Shown in pieces: positions 19,501 through 31,500 of a stretch of DNA of 64,000 bases. The notes below the pieces were generated by a model. The model was not told the origin of the DNA. It ran no database searches and saw nothing but the letters and a program-made list of their open reading frames with translations. The number at the start of each line of letters is the position of its first letter. The first letter of the stretch is position 1. Source of the stretch: an uncultured Gammaproteobacteria bacterium (GTDB taxonomy: Bacteria; Pseudomonadota; Gammaproteobacteria; HK1); the NCBI GenBank assembly GCA_958295835.1, contig OY282378.1, forward strand, positions 1,381,001 to 1,445,000. Direction: 5' to 3'. The translations under genes and the position numbers were made by a program.

Positions 19501-22500
19501 GACCGACGCCGGGTTCAGCGAAAGCGCGGCGTTCGGCGCCGCGTCGTCGTCGGTCACCGTCAGCGCCCCGCCGCCCACCGACATGGTCATCCCGTCGGCC
19601 GTTGCCCGGTCGTTCGTGACCGTCGCCGTCACCGTGCCCGCCCGGTCCGGCGCGTCCGTGTCGTTGTTGACCGCCGCGATCGTCGCCGTGTCCGTCGCGT
19701 TCGCCGTCGCGCCCGCCGCGATCACGATCACCGCGTCCGAACCCACCGTGTAGAAGCCCGACACCGCCGTCACCGTCACCGTCGTCGCCGCGCTCGACGG
19801 GTGCGCGAGCGTCGCCGTCACCGTGGCCCCCCCGCCGTTCTCCGAGATCGACGACGGCGATACCGTCAGCGCCACCCCCGGCGCCGCGTCGTCGTCGGTC
19901 AGCGTCAGCGTGGCCCCGCTCACCGTCCCCGTGCCCTGGCTGTTGCTCAGCGTCGCGGTCACCGTCGCCGTCCGGTCCGGCTCGTCCGTCGTGTTGTCCA
20001 CCGCCGCAATCGCCGCCGTGTCCGTCGCGTTCGCCGTCGAACCCGCCGCGATCACGATCGTCGCGTCCGAACCCACCGTGTAGGACCCCGACACCGCCGT
20101 CACCGTCACCGTCGTCGCCGCGCTCGACGGGTGCGTCAGCGTCGCGCTCACCGCCGAGGCCCCGCCGTTCTCCGAGACCGACGCCGGGTTCAGCGAAAGC
20201 TCGGCGTTCGGCGCGTCGTCGTCGTCGGTCACCGTCAGCGCCCCGCCGCCCACCGACATGGTCATCCCGTCGGCCGTGGCCCGGTCGTTCGTGACCGTCG
20301 CCGTCACCGTGCCCGCCCGGTCCGGCGCGTCCGTGTCGTTGTTCACCGCCGCGACCGTCGCCGTGTCCGTCGCGTTCGCCGTCTGCCCCGCCGCGATCAC
20401 GATCACCGCGTCCGAGCCCACCGTGTAGAAGCCCGACACCGCCGTCACCGTCACCGTCGTCGCCGCGCTCGACGGGTGCGCGAGCGTCGCCGTCACCGTC
20501 GAAACCCCGCCGTTCTCCGAGATCGACGACGGCGATACCGTCAGCGTCACCCCCGGCGCATCGTCGTCGTCGGTCAGCGTCAGCGTGGCCCCGCTCACCG
20601 TCCCCGTGCCCTGGCTGTTGCCCAGCGTCGCGGTCACCGTCGCCGTCCGGTCCGGCTCGTCCGTCGTGTTGTCCACCGCCGTGATCGCCGCCGTGTCCGT
20701 CGCGTTCGCCGTCGAACCCGCCGCGATCACGATGGTCGCGTCCGAACCCACCGTGTAGGACCCCGACACCGCCGTCACCGTCACCGTCGTCGCCGCGCTC
20801 GATAGGTGCGACAACGTCGCGCTCACCGCCGAGGCCCCGCCGTTCTCCGAGACCGACGCCGGGTTCAGCGAAAGCTCGGCGTTCGGCGCGTCGTCGTCGT
20901 CCTCCAGCGTCAGCGTGGCCCCGCTCACCGTCCCCGTGCCCTGGCTGTTGCCGAGCGTCGCGGTCACCGTCGCCGTCCGGTCCGGCTCGTCCTTCGTGTT
21001 GTCCACCCCCGCGATCGCCGCCGTGTCCGTCGCGTTCGCCGTCTGCCCCGCCGCGATCACGATCACCGCGTCCGAGCCCACCGTGTAGGACCCCGACACC
21101 GGCGTCACCGTCACCGTCGTCGCCGCGCTCGACGGGTGCGTCAGCGTCGCGCTCACCGCCGAAGCCCCGCCGTTCTCCGAGACCGACGCCGGATTCAGCG
21201 ACAGCGCGGCGTTCGGCGCCGCGTCGTCGTCGGTCACCGTCAGCGCCCCGCCGCTCACCGCCAGGGTCGTCCCGTCGGCCGTTGCCCGGTCGTTCGTGAT
21301 CGTCGCCGTCACCGTGCCCGCCCGATCCGGTGCGTCCGTGTTGTTGTTGACCGCCGCCACCGTCGCCGTGTCCGTCGCGTTCGCCGTCTGCCCCGCCGCG
21401 ATCACGATCACCGCGTCCGAGCCCACCGTGTAGAAGCCCGACACTGCGGTCACCGTCACCGTCGTCGCCGCGCCCGACGGATGCGAGAGCTTCGCCGTCA
21501 CCGTCGATACGCCGCCGTTCTCGGAGATCGACGACGGCGATAGCGACAGCACCACCCCCGGCGCCGCGTCGTCGTCGGTCGTCGTCACCGACACGTCCAC
21601 GTTCGCCAGCCCGTTGTAGTCGGCGGCGGCGCTCGACGGATCGAGCCGCACGTCCCAGGTCACGTCCCCGTCGTCGATGGCGTCGTCCACGCCCGTCGCC
21701 GTCACCGCCTGTGTCGTGTTCCAGTCGCTCGTCTCGAAGGTCAGCGACGACGGCGAGACCGTTCCCTCGCCCGTATCCCGGCTCGTCACCGATACCGTCA
21801 CCGCCTGCAACGGCCGCGTCGCCAGCGCCACCGTGAAGGTTGCCGTCCCGCCCGCCTCCGTCGCCTGACCCGTCACCGAGCTCACCTTCAGCCCGTACTC
21901 GTTGTCCGCATTCACCGCGTACACCGTGACCGGGGAGGAGGAGAGCGCGTCGTAGTTGGCGTCCGCCGTGCTCGGCTGGTCCACCGTCAGGGTGACGGTG
22001 TAGTCCTTATCGCCGTCGGCGGGGTTGGCGGGGGCGTCGTCCACGCCGGTCAGGGTCACCGTCTGCGCCGTGCTCCAGGTCGTCGCCGTGAAGGTCAGCG
22101 ACGATGCGGACACCGTGCCTTCCGTCGCGTCCGAGCTCACCACGCCGAGCACCACGTCCCCCGTCGGCTTGCTCGACAGCTTCACCGTGAAGGTGTCCGT
22201 CCCGCCATCCTCCGTCGTCCGCAGCCGGGAGGTCGACGACGTCGCAGGCGACACCGCGAACCCCGCCGTGTCGTCGTCGGTAATGGTCAGCGACGCCCCG
22301 GTGACCGTGCCCGCACCCTGGCTGTTCTGCGCCGTGCCCGTCACCGTCACAGCGCTATCCGCCGCGTCCACGTCGTTGTCCACCGCAGTGATCGACGCCG
22401 TGTCCGTCGCGTTCGCCGTCTCCCCCGCAGCAATCGTGATCGTCGCGTCCGAACCCACCGTGTACGACCCCGACACCGCCGTCACCGTCACCGTCGTCGC

Positions 22501-25500
22501 CGCGCTCGATGGGTGCGTCAGCGTCGCGCCCACCGTCGTCGAGCCGCCGTTCTCCGGGATCGACGATGACGCCACCGTCAGCGTCACCCCAGGCGCCGCG
22601 TCGTTGTCCGTGAGCGTCAGCGTGGCCCCGCTCACCGTCCCCTCGCCCTGGTCGTTGTCAACCGTCGCCGTCAGCGTCACCGTCCGGTCCGGCTCGTCCG
22701 TGTCGTTGTCCACCGCGGTGATCGTCACCGTGTCCGAGGCCGCCGCCGTCGAGCCCGCCGCGATCACGATCACCGCGTCCGAGCCCACCGTGTAGAAGCC
22801 CGACACCGCCGTCACCGTCACCGTCGTCGCCGCGCTCGACGGATGCGTCAGCGTCGCACTCACCGACGTCGAAGCGTTGCTCTCCGGGATCGACGGATAC
22901 GGCAGCGACAGCGTCACCCCCGGCGCCGCGTCGTCGTCGGTCACCGTCAGCGCCCCGCCGCTCACCGTCCCCGCGCCCACGTCGTTCGATACCGTCACCG
23001 TCACCGTGCCCGCCCGGTCCGGCGCGTCCGTGGTGTTGTCGACCGCCGCGATCGTCGCCGTGTCCGTCGCGTTCGCCGTCTGTCCCGCCGCGATCACGAT
23101 CACCGCGTCCGAACCCACCGTGTAGAAGCCCGACACCGCCGTCACCGTCACCGTCGTCGCCGCGCTCGACGGATGCGAGAGCTTCGCCGTCACCGTCGAA
23201 ACCCCGCCGTTCTCCGAAATCGACGCCGGCGACGCCGACAAGGTCACCCCCGGCGCCGCCTCGTCGTCGGTGATCGTCAGCGTCGCCCCGGTCACCGCGC
23301 CCGTGCCCTGGCTGTTGCCCATCGTGCCCGAGACCGTCACCGACTTGTCCGGTGAATCCGTGTCGTCGTCGTCCGCCGTAATCGTCACCGTCCCCGAACT
23401 CGTCGTGTCTCCCGCCGCGATAGTCAGCGTCGTTCCCGTCAGCGTGAAGTCCGTCCCCGCGCCCGGCGATGCCGTCACCGTCACCGTCGTCGCCGCGCTC
23501 GACGGGTGCGAGAGCGTCGCCGTCACCGTCGATATGTTCGACGTCCCGCTCTCGCCGATGCTCGAAGCCGTCAACGCCAGCGTCGCCCCCGGCGCCGCAT
23601 CGTCGTCGGTGATCGTCAGCGTCGCCCCGGTCACCGCGCCCGTGCCCTGGCTGTTGCCCATCGTGCCCGAGACCGTCACCGACTTGTCCGGTGAATCCGT
23701 GTCGTCGTCGTCCGCCGTGATCGTCACCGTCCCCGCGCTCGTCGTGTCCCCCGCCGCGATGGTCAGCGTCGTTCCCGTCAGCGTGAAATCCGTCCCCGCG
23801 CCCGGCGATGCCGTCACCGTCACCGTCGTCGCCGCGCTCGACGGGTGCGACAGCGTCGCCGTCACCGTCGATACGTTCGACGTCCCGCTCTCGCCGATGC
23901 TCGAAGCCGACAACGCCAGCGTCGCCCCCGGCGCCGCATCGTCGTCGGTCACCGTCAGCGCCCCGCCACTCACCGCCAGGGTCGTCCCGTCGGCCGTCGC
24001 CCGGTCGTTCGTGATCGTCGCCGTCACCGTGCCCGCCCGGTCCGGCGCGTCCGTGGTGTTGTCGACCGCCGCCACCATCGCCGTGTCCGTCGCGTTCGCC
24101 GTCTCGCCCGCCGCGATCACGATGGTCGCGTCCGAGCCCACCGTGTAGAAGCCCGACACCGCCGTCACCGTCACTGTCGTCGCCGCGCTCGACGGGTGCG
24201 ACAACGTCGCCGTCACCGTCGATATGCCGCCGCTCTCCGAAATCGACGACGGCGACAGCGCCAGCGTCACCCCCGGCGCCGCGTCGTCGTCCGTCGTCGT
24301 CACCGACACGTCCACGTTCGAGAGGCGGTTGTAGTTGGCGTCGCCGCTCGACGGATCGAGCCGCACGTCCCAGGTCACCTCTCCGTCGTCGATGGCGTCG
24401 TCCGCCCCGGTCACCGTCACCGTCTGCGCCGTGTTCCAGGCCGTCGCCGCGAAGGTCAGCGACGATGGCGACGCCGCGCCCTCGCTCGCATCCCGGCTCG
24501 ACACCGATACCGTCACCGCCGCCGACGGCCGCGTCATCAGCGCCACCGTGAAGGTCGCCTGACCGCCGGCCTCCGTCGCCTGACCCGTCACCTCGCTCAC
24601 GTCCAGCCCGTGCTCGTTGTCCGCGTTCACCGCGTACACCGTGACCGGGGAGGAGGAGAGCGCGTCGTACTTGGGGTCCACCGTGCTCGGCATGTTCACC
24701 GTCAGGGTGACGGTGTAGTTCCGGTCGCCGTCGGCGGGGTTGGCGGGGGCGTCGTCCACGCCGGTCACCGTCACCGTCTGCGCCGTGTTCCAGGTCGTCG
24801 CCGTGAAGGTCAGCGACGATGCGGACACCGTGCCTTCCGTCGTGTCCGAGCTCACCACCCCGAGCACCACGTCCCCCGTCGGCTCGCTCGACAGCTTCAC
24901 CTCGAACGTCGCCGTCCCGCCCGACTCCGTCGTCCGCAGCCGCGACGTCGTCGACGTCGACGGCGACACCACGAACCCCGCCGTGTCGTCGTCGGTAATG
25001 GTCAGCGACGCCCCGGTAACGGTCATCGTCTCCGATTCGGCGGTAGCCTGGGCGTTCGCGGCCGTGCCCGTCACCGTCACCGAGCGGTTGCTCACGTTGT
25101 CCACGTCGTCGTTCACCGCCGCGATCGCCGCCGTGTCCGTCGCGTTCGCCGTCTGCCCCGCGGCGATCACGATCGTCGAATCAGGACCGATGACCGGAAT
25201 GCCGTTGATCGTTTGGGCACGCCGGCCGATGGCGTAGACACCCGTCGTCGGCGTCACGGTGATCGTCGTCGCCGCGCTCGACGGGTGCGTCAGCGTCGCG
25301 CTCACCGTCGTCGAGCCGCCGTTCTCCGGGATCGACGACGACGCCACCGACAACGTCACCCCCGGCGCCGCGTCGTCGTCGGTGAGCGTCAGCGTGGCCC
25401 CGCTCACCGTCCCCGTGCCCTGGCTGTTGCCGAGCGTCGCCGTCACCGTCGCCGTCCGGTCCGGCTCGTCCTTCGTGTTGTCCACCGCCGTGATCGCCGC

Positions 25501-28500
25501 CGTGTCCGTGGCCGCCGCCGTCGAGCCCGCCGCGATCACGATCGTCGCGTCCGAACCCACCGTGTAGGACCCCGACACCGCCGTCACCGTCACCGTCGTC
25601 GGCTCGCTCGACGGGTGGGTCAGCGTCGCGCTCACCGCCGAAGCCCCGCCGTTCTCGGAGACCGACGCCGGGTTCAGCGAAAGCGCGGCGTTCGGCGCCG
25701 CGTCGTCGTCGGTCACCGTCAACGCCCCGCCGCCCACCGACCCCGTGCCCACGTCGTTCGATACCGTCGCCGTCACCGTGCCCGCCCGGTCCGGCGCGTC
25801 CGTGTCGTTGTCGACCGCCGCGATCGTCGCCGTGTCCGCGGCGTTCGCCGTCTCGCCCGCCGCGATCACGATCGTCGCGTCCGAGCCCACCGTGTAGAAG
25901 CCCGAGACCGCCGTCACCGTCACCGTCGTCGCCGCGCTCGACGGATGCGACAGCGTCGCCGTCACCGTGGACCCGCCGCCCGACTCCGAGATCGACGACT
26001 CCGACAGCGTCAGCGTCACCCCCGGCGCATCCTCGTCGTCCGCGATGGTCAGCGTCGCGTCGGACGGATTCGCCGCCCCGTTGCCGCCCGCGACCGTGGC
26101 CGAGACCGTCACCGACTTGTCCGGCGCATCGGTCGCGTTGTCGGCCGCCGCGACCGTCACGGTTCCGGTGCTCGTCGTCGAACCCGACGCGATGGTGAGC
26201 GTATTCGCGCTCGACAGGCCGAAGTCGTCCGACACCGCCGGGGACACCGCCGCCGCCGACACCGTGACCGTCGTCGCCTCGGTCGCCGTCCGATCCAGCG
26301 TCGCGGTCACCGTGGCCACCCCGCCGTTCTCCGAGATCGACGACTCCGACAGCGACAGCGACACGACCGGCTTGTCGTCGTCGATGACCGTGACCGTCAC
26401 CGCCGTCCGATTGGCACTGGGCAGCACGTTCGCGGCTCCGTAGCCGATCACTATGTATTTGATGGACTTGGTCTCGTCCTGGGTGTCGCTATCCCCGAGG
26501 GCCGTGACGGTCACCGTCTGCGCCGTGCTCCAGTTCGATGGGTCGAACGAGAGGTTGAGCGGGTAAGTGAGGGCGTTATTCAGCGAAATCTCGGAGTCGG
26601 AGCGATTGAGACCGACAAAGACGTACTGCCCGGGGGACAGCTCCGGCTCGGAGTCCAGGACCACGGTGAACTTCTTGCCGGCGCCTTCCTCGGTCACGGT
26701 GACGGCGGTGGGGTTGAAGGTCACGCCCGCGGTGTCGTCGTCGGTCAAGGTCAGCGTCACGTTCGACGGCGCCGCCACCCCGTTGCCGCCCGCCGCCGTG
26801 CCCGAGACCGTCACCGACTTGTCGGCCACGTCCACGTCGTTGTCGTTCGCCGTGACCGTCACCGCGCCGGCGCTCGTCGTCGAGCCCGACGCGATGGTCA
26901 GCGTCTTCGCGCTCGACAGCGTGAAGTCCGCGGCCACCGCGCCCGTTCCCGCCGCCGCCCCCACCGTCACCGTCACCGCCTCGCTCGATACGCCCGACAG
27001 CGTCGCCGTCACCGTGGAGACCCCGCCGTCCTCCGAGATCGACGACGCCGACAGGACCAGCGCCACGGTGGGCAGCGCATCGTCGTCGGTGATCGTCAGC
27101 GTCGCCCCGGTCACCGCGCCCGTGCCCTGGCTGTTGCCCATCGTGCCCGAGACCGTCACCGACTTGTCCGGTGAATCCGTGTCGTCGTCGTCCGCCGTGA
27201 TCGTCACCGTCCCCGCGCTCGTCGTGTCCCCCGCCGCGATAGTCAGCGTCGTTCCCGTCAGCGTGAAGTCCGTCCCCGCGCCCGGCGAAGCCGAAACCGT
27301 CACCGTCGTCGCCGCGCTCGACGGGTGCGACAGCGTCGCCGTCACCGTCGATACGTTCGACGTCCCGCTCTCGCCGATGCTCGAAGCCGACAACGCCAGC
27401 GTCGCCCCCGGCGCCGCATCGTCGTCGGTGATCGTCAGCGTCGCCCCGGTCACCGCGCCCGTGCCCTGGCTGTTGCCCAGCGTGCCCGAGACCGTCACCG
27501 ACTTGTCCGGCGAATCCGTGTCGTCGTCGTCCGCCGTAATCGTCACCGTCCCCGCGCTCGTCGTGTCCCCCGCCGCGATGGTCAGCGTCGTTCCCGTCAG
27601 CGTGAAGTCCGTCCCCGCGCCCGGCGATGCTGTCACCGTCACCGTCGTCGCCGCGCTCGACGGGTGCGACAGCGTCGCCGTCACCGTCGATACGTTCGAC
27701 GTCCCGCTCTCGCCGATGCTCGAAGCCGACAACGCCAGCGTCGCCCCCGGCGCCGCGTCGTCGTCGGTCACCGTCAGCGCCCCGCCGCTCACCGCCAGGG
27801 TCGTCCCGTCGGCCGTGGCCCGGGCGTTCGATACCGTCGCCGTCACCGTGCCCGCCCGGTCCGGCGCGTCCGTGTCGTTGTCGGCCGCCGCGATCGTCGC
27901 CGTGTCCGCGGCGTTCGCCGTCTCGCCCGCCGCGATCACGATCACCGCGTCCGAGCCCACCGTGTAGAAGCCGGAGACCGCCGTCACCGTCACCGTCGTC
28001 GCCGTGCCCGACGCGCGCGACAACGTCGCCGTCACCGTCGATACGCCGCCCGACTCCGAGATCGACGACGCCGACAGCGACAGCGTCACCCCCGGCGCCG
28101 CGTCGTCGTCCGTCGTCGTCACCGACACGTCCACGTTCGAGAGGCCGTTGTAGTTGGCGTCGCCGCTCGACGGGTCGAGCCGCACGTCCCAGGTCACCTC
28201 TCCGTCGTCGATGGCGTCGTCCGCGCCGGTCACCGTCACCGTCTGCGCCGTGCTCCAGTCGCTCGTCTCGAAGGTCAGCGACGACGGCGACGCCGCGCCC
28301 TCGCCCGTATCCCGGCTCGTCACCGACACCGTCACCGCCTGCAACGGCCGCGTCGCCAGCGCCACCGTGAAGGTCGCCGTCCCGCCCGCCTCCGTCGCCT
28401 GACCCGTCACCGAGCTCACGTCCAGCCCGTACTCGTTGTCCGCGTTCACCGCGTACACCGTGACGGCCGAGAGACCGTCGTACGTGTCGTCCGCCGTGCT

Positions 28501-31500
28501 CGGCTCGTTCACCGTCAGGGTGACGGTGTAGTTCCGGTCGCCGTCGACGGGGTTGGCGGGGGCATCGTCCACGCCGGTCAGGGTCACCGTCTGCGCCGTG
28601 CTCCAGTCGCTCGTCTCGAAGGTCAGCGACGACGGCGACACCGTGCCTTCCGCCGTGTCCGTGCTCGCCACGCCGAGCACCACGTCCCCCGTCGGCTCGC
28701 TCTCCAGCTTCACCGTGAAGGTCGCCGTCCCGCCATCCTCCGTCGTCCCCAGCCGGGAGGTCGTCGACGTCGACGGCGACACCGCGAACCCCGCCGTGTC
28801 GTCATCGGTCAAGGTCAGCGTCACGTTCGGCGGCGCCGCCACCCCGTTGCCGCCCGCCACCGTTCCCGAGACGGTTACCGGCTTGTCGGCCACGTCCACA
28901 TCGTTGTCGTTCGCCGTCACCGTCACCGCGCCCGCGCTCGTCGTATCCCCCGCCGCGATCGTCAGCGTCGTCGTGCCAGACAGCGCGAAGTCGGCGGCAA
29001 TCGCGCCCGTTCCCGGTGCCGCCCCCACCGTCACCGTCACTGCCTCGCTCGACGCCCCCGACAGCGCCGCCGTCACCGTCGATACGCCGCTACTCTCCGA
29101 GATCGACGCGGGCGACAGGACCAGCATCACCGTCGGCAGCGTCTCGTCGTCGGTCAGCGTCAGCGTCCGGCTCGACGGCGCCGCCACCCCGTTGCCCCCC
29201 GACGCCGTCCCCGAAACCGTCACCTGCTTGTTCGGCGAGTCCACCGCGTTCCCGTTCGCCGTCACCGTCACCGCGCCCGCGCTCGCCGTATCCCCCGCCG
29301 CGATCGTCAGCGTCTTTGCGCTCGACAGCGTGAAGTCCGCGGGAATCGCCCCCGTTCCCGCCGCCGCACCCACCGTCACCGTCACCGCTTCGCTCGACGC
29401 CCCCAACAGCGTCGCCGTCACCGTCGAGACGCCGCTACTCTCCGAGATCGACATCGGCGACAGCGCCAACGTCACCGTCGGCAACGCCTCGTCATCCCTG
29501 ATCGTCAGCGTCGCGTCGGGCGGCGCCCGCACGTCGCCGCTCGCCGCCGCCGATACGCTCACCCGCTTGTCCGGCGCGTCGATCGTATTGCTCACCGCCG
29601 TGACCGTCACCGTCCCGGTGCTCGCCGTCCCACCCGTCGCGAAGGTCAGCGTCGCCGCCGCGGACAGCGTCAAGTCGCCCGCCGGCACCGACACCGTGAG
29701 CGTCGCCGCGGAGAGCGCCGCCTTGTCCAGCGTCGCCGTCACCGTGGAGACCCCGCCGCTCTCCGAGATCGACGACGGAGACAGCGAGAGCGTCGCCTTC
29801 GGCAGCGCCACGATGGGCAACCACTCCGTGTTGAAGTAGATCACGTTGCTACCGCCCCACTCTGCCGTGAAGAGGATGACGATGCCGTCGTTGTCGATCA
29901 TCGCCTGCGTGAGCACGATCGTCACGGACCTCGCGGACCCGATGTCGTTGGCGAGTTTCGTGCACTCGGTGCTGCTCGGCCCGGGGATGCCGGTATGCGC
30001 CCGCTGGGTGACCCTCTTGTTGGCGCACGCCCAGACGTCCACATTTTGTTGGTCGTAGCCTCCCGTGAACGCGATCGTCTGCGAAGCCGTCTTGGCGACC
30101 AGCGACATCGTGGTGACGTCCCAATTGGTCCCTAGCTGGCCGACGTTGCGCCACGTCGTCCCGCTCCCGGTCGGCACGGAGCCATCGTTGTCGGTAATGG
30201 TCAGCGTCAGGCCCGCCGGGGCCGACACGCCGTTGCCTCCCGACGCCGCGCCCGAGACCGTCACCGTCTTGTCCGCCTCCATCCCGACGTTGTTGTTCAC
30301 CGCCGTGAGCGTCACCGTCCCCGCGCTCGCGGTCGAGCCCGCCGCGATGGTCAGCGTCTTGTTCGTGCTCAGCGCGTAGTCGGCCACCGCCGCGCCCGAC
30401 AACGGCGCCGCCGACACCGTGACCATCACCGCCTCGCTGGATACGCCGGAGAGCGCCGCCGTCACCGTGGTCACGCCGCCGCCCTCGGAAATCGACGACG
30501 AAGACAGGGCCAGCGTCACCGTCGGCAGCGCCTCGTCGTCCTCCAGCGTCAGCGTCACCGGGGACGGGTCCGCCACGCCGTCGCCCGACACCATCCCCGA
30601 CACCGTCACCGTCTCGTCCGCCTCGGCCGTCGTGTCGGCCACCGCCGTCACCGTCACCGTGCCGGTGCTGGTCGTCGCCCCGGCCGCGATGGTCAGCGTC
30701 GTCGCGCTCGACAAACTGAAGTCGCCGGCCGCCGCGGTCGCGCCCGTCGCCGCCACCGTCACCGTCACCGCTTCGCTCACCGCCTCCGCCAGCGTCGCCG
30801 TCACCGTCGATACCCCGCCCGTCTCCAAGATCGACGACGAAGACAGGATCAACGTCGACGCGATTTCGGGGATCGTCGCCACGGTGGCGGGGATCGTCGC
30901 CGACGCCGCGGACGAGGACACGCCGAGCTGGAAATTCCGGTAGTCGCCGGCGGAGTCCGACGTGCTCTCGATGACGCCGGTGAAGGTGGGGCTGCTCAGG
31001 GTGACGGTGACGTCCTGCGAGGCGGCCGTGCCGAAGGCGGCGCTGGTCCTCATCCCCGCGGCGATGGTGGCGGTTCCGGTGGCGGTGGAGCCGCCGCTCG
31101 CGGTCCAGGTCACGGAGACCGGCAGCGGCGCGGCCTCGTCGATGCGCGCCCGCACCTGCCCCGAGTGCTGCTCCGCCTTGACGTCCAGCGTGAACGGCGG
31201 GTTGCGGTTAGGCAGATAGATGCGGGTCAGGCCGTCCTGGTTGTCGAACATGCCCGTCGGCAGGGAGGTCAGCCCCGTGCCCCCCAAGCTCAGCAGGGTC
31301 AGCGACGTCATCTCGTCGAACGGACTTGCCGGCAAGGAGGTGAGCTGCGAGCTGGTGATGATGAGGAGGTTCGTCACGCCGCTCATGCCGTCGAAGTCGC
31401 CGCTCTGCAGCGACGTGACGCCACTTACGATGAAGCTCCCGGTAATGCTGCTCGGACTCGCAGAGCATTCCCAGGCGGGTAGAGAGAGCTTCTGCCGTAT

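Noticed and set aside
13009..30135. Very long plus-strand open frames (2,598, 1,109 and 936 codons) opposite the giant gene
   Set aside because: They are Arg/His-rich, have no domains, and exist because the repetitive GC-rich codons of the minus-strand gene avoid stops on the opposite strand.
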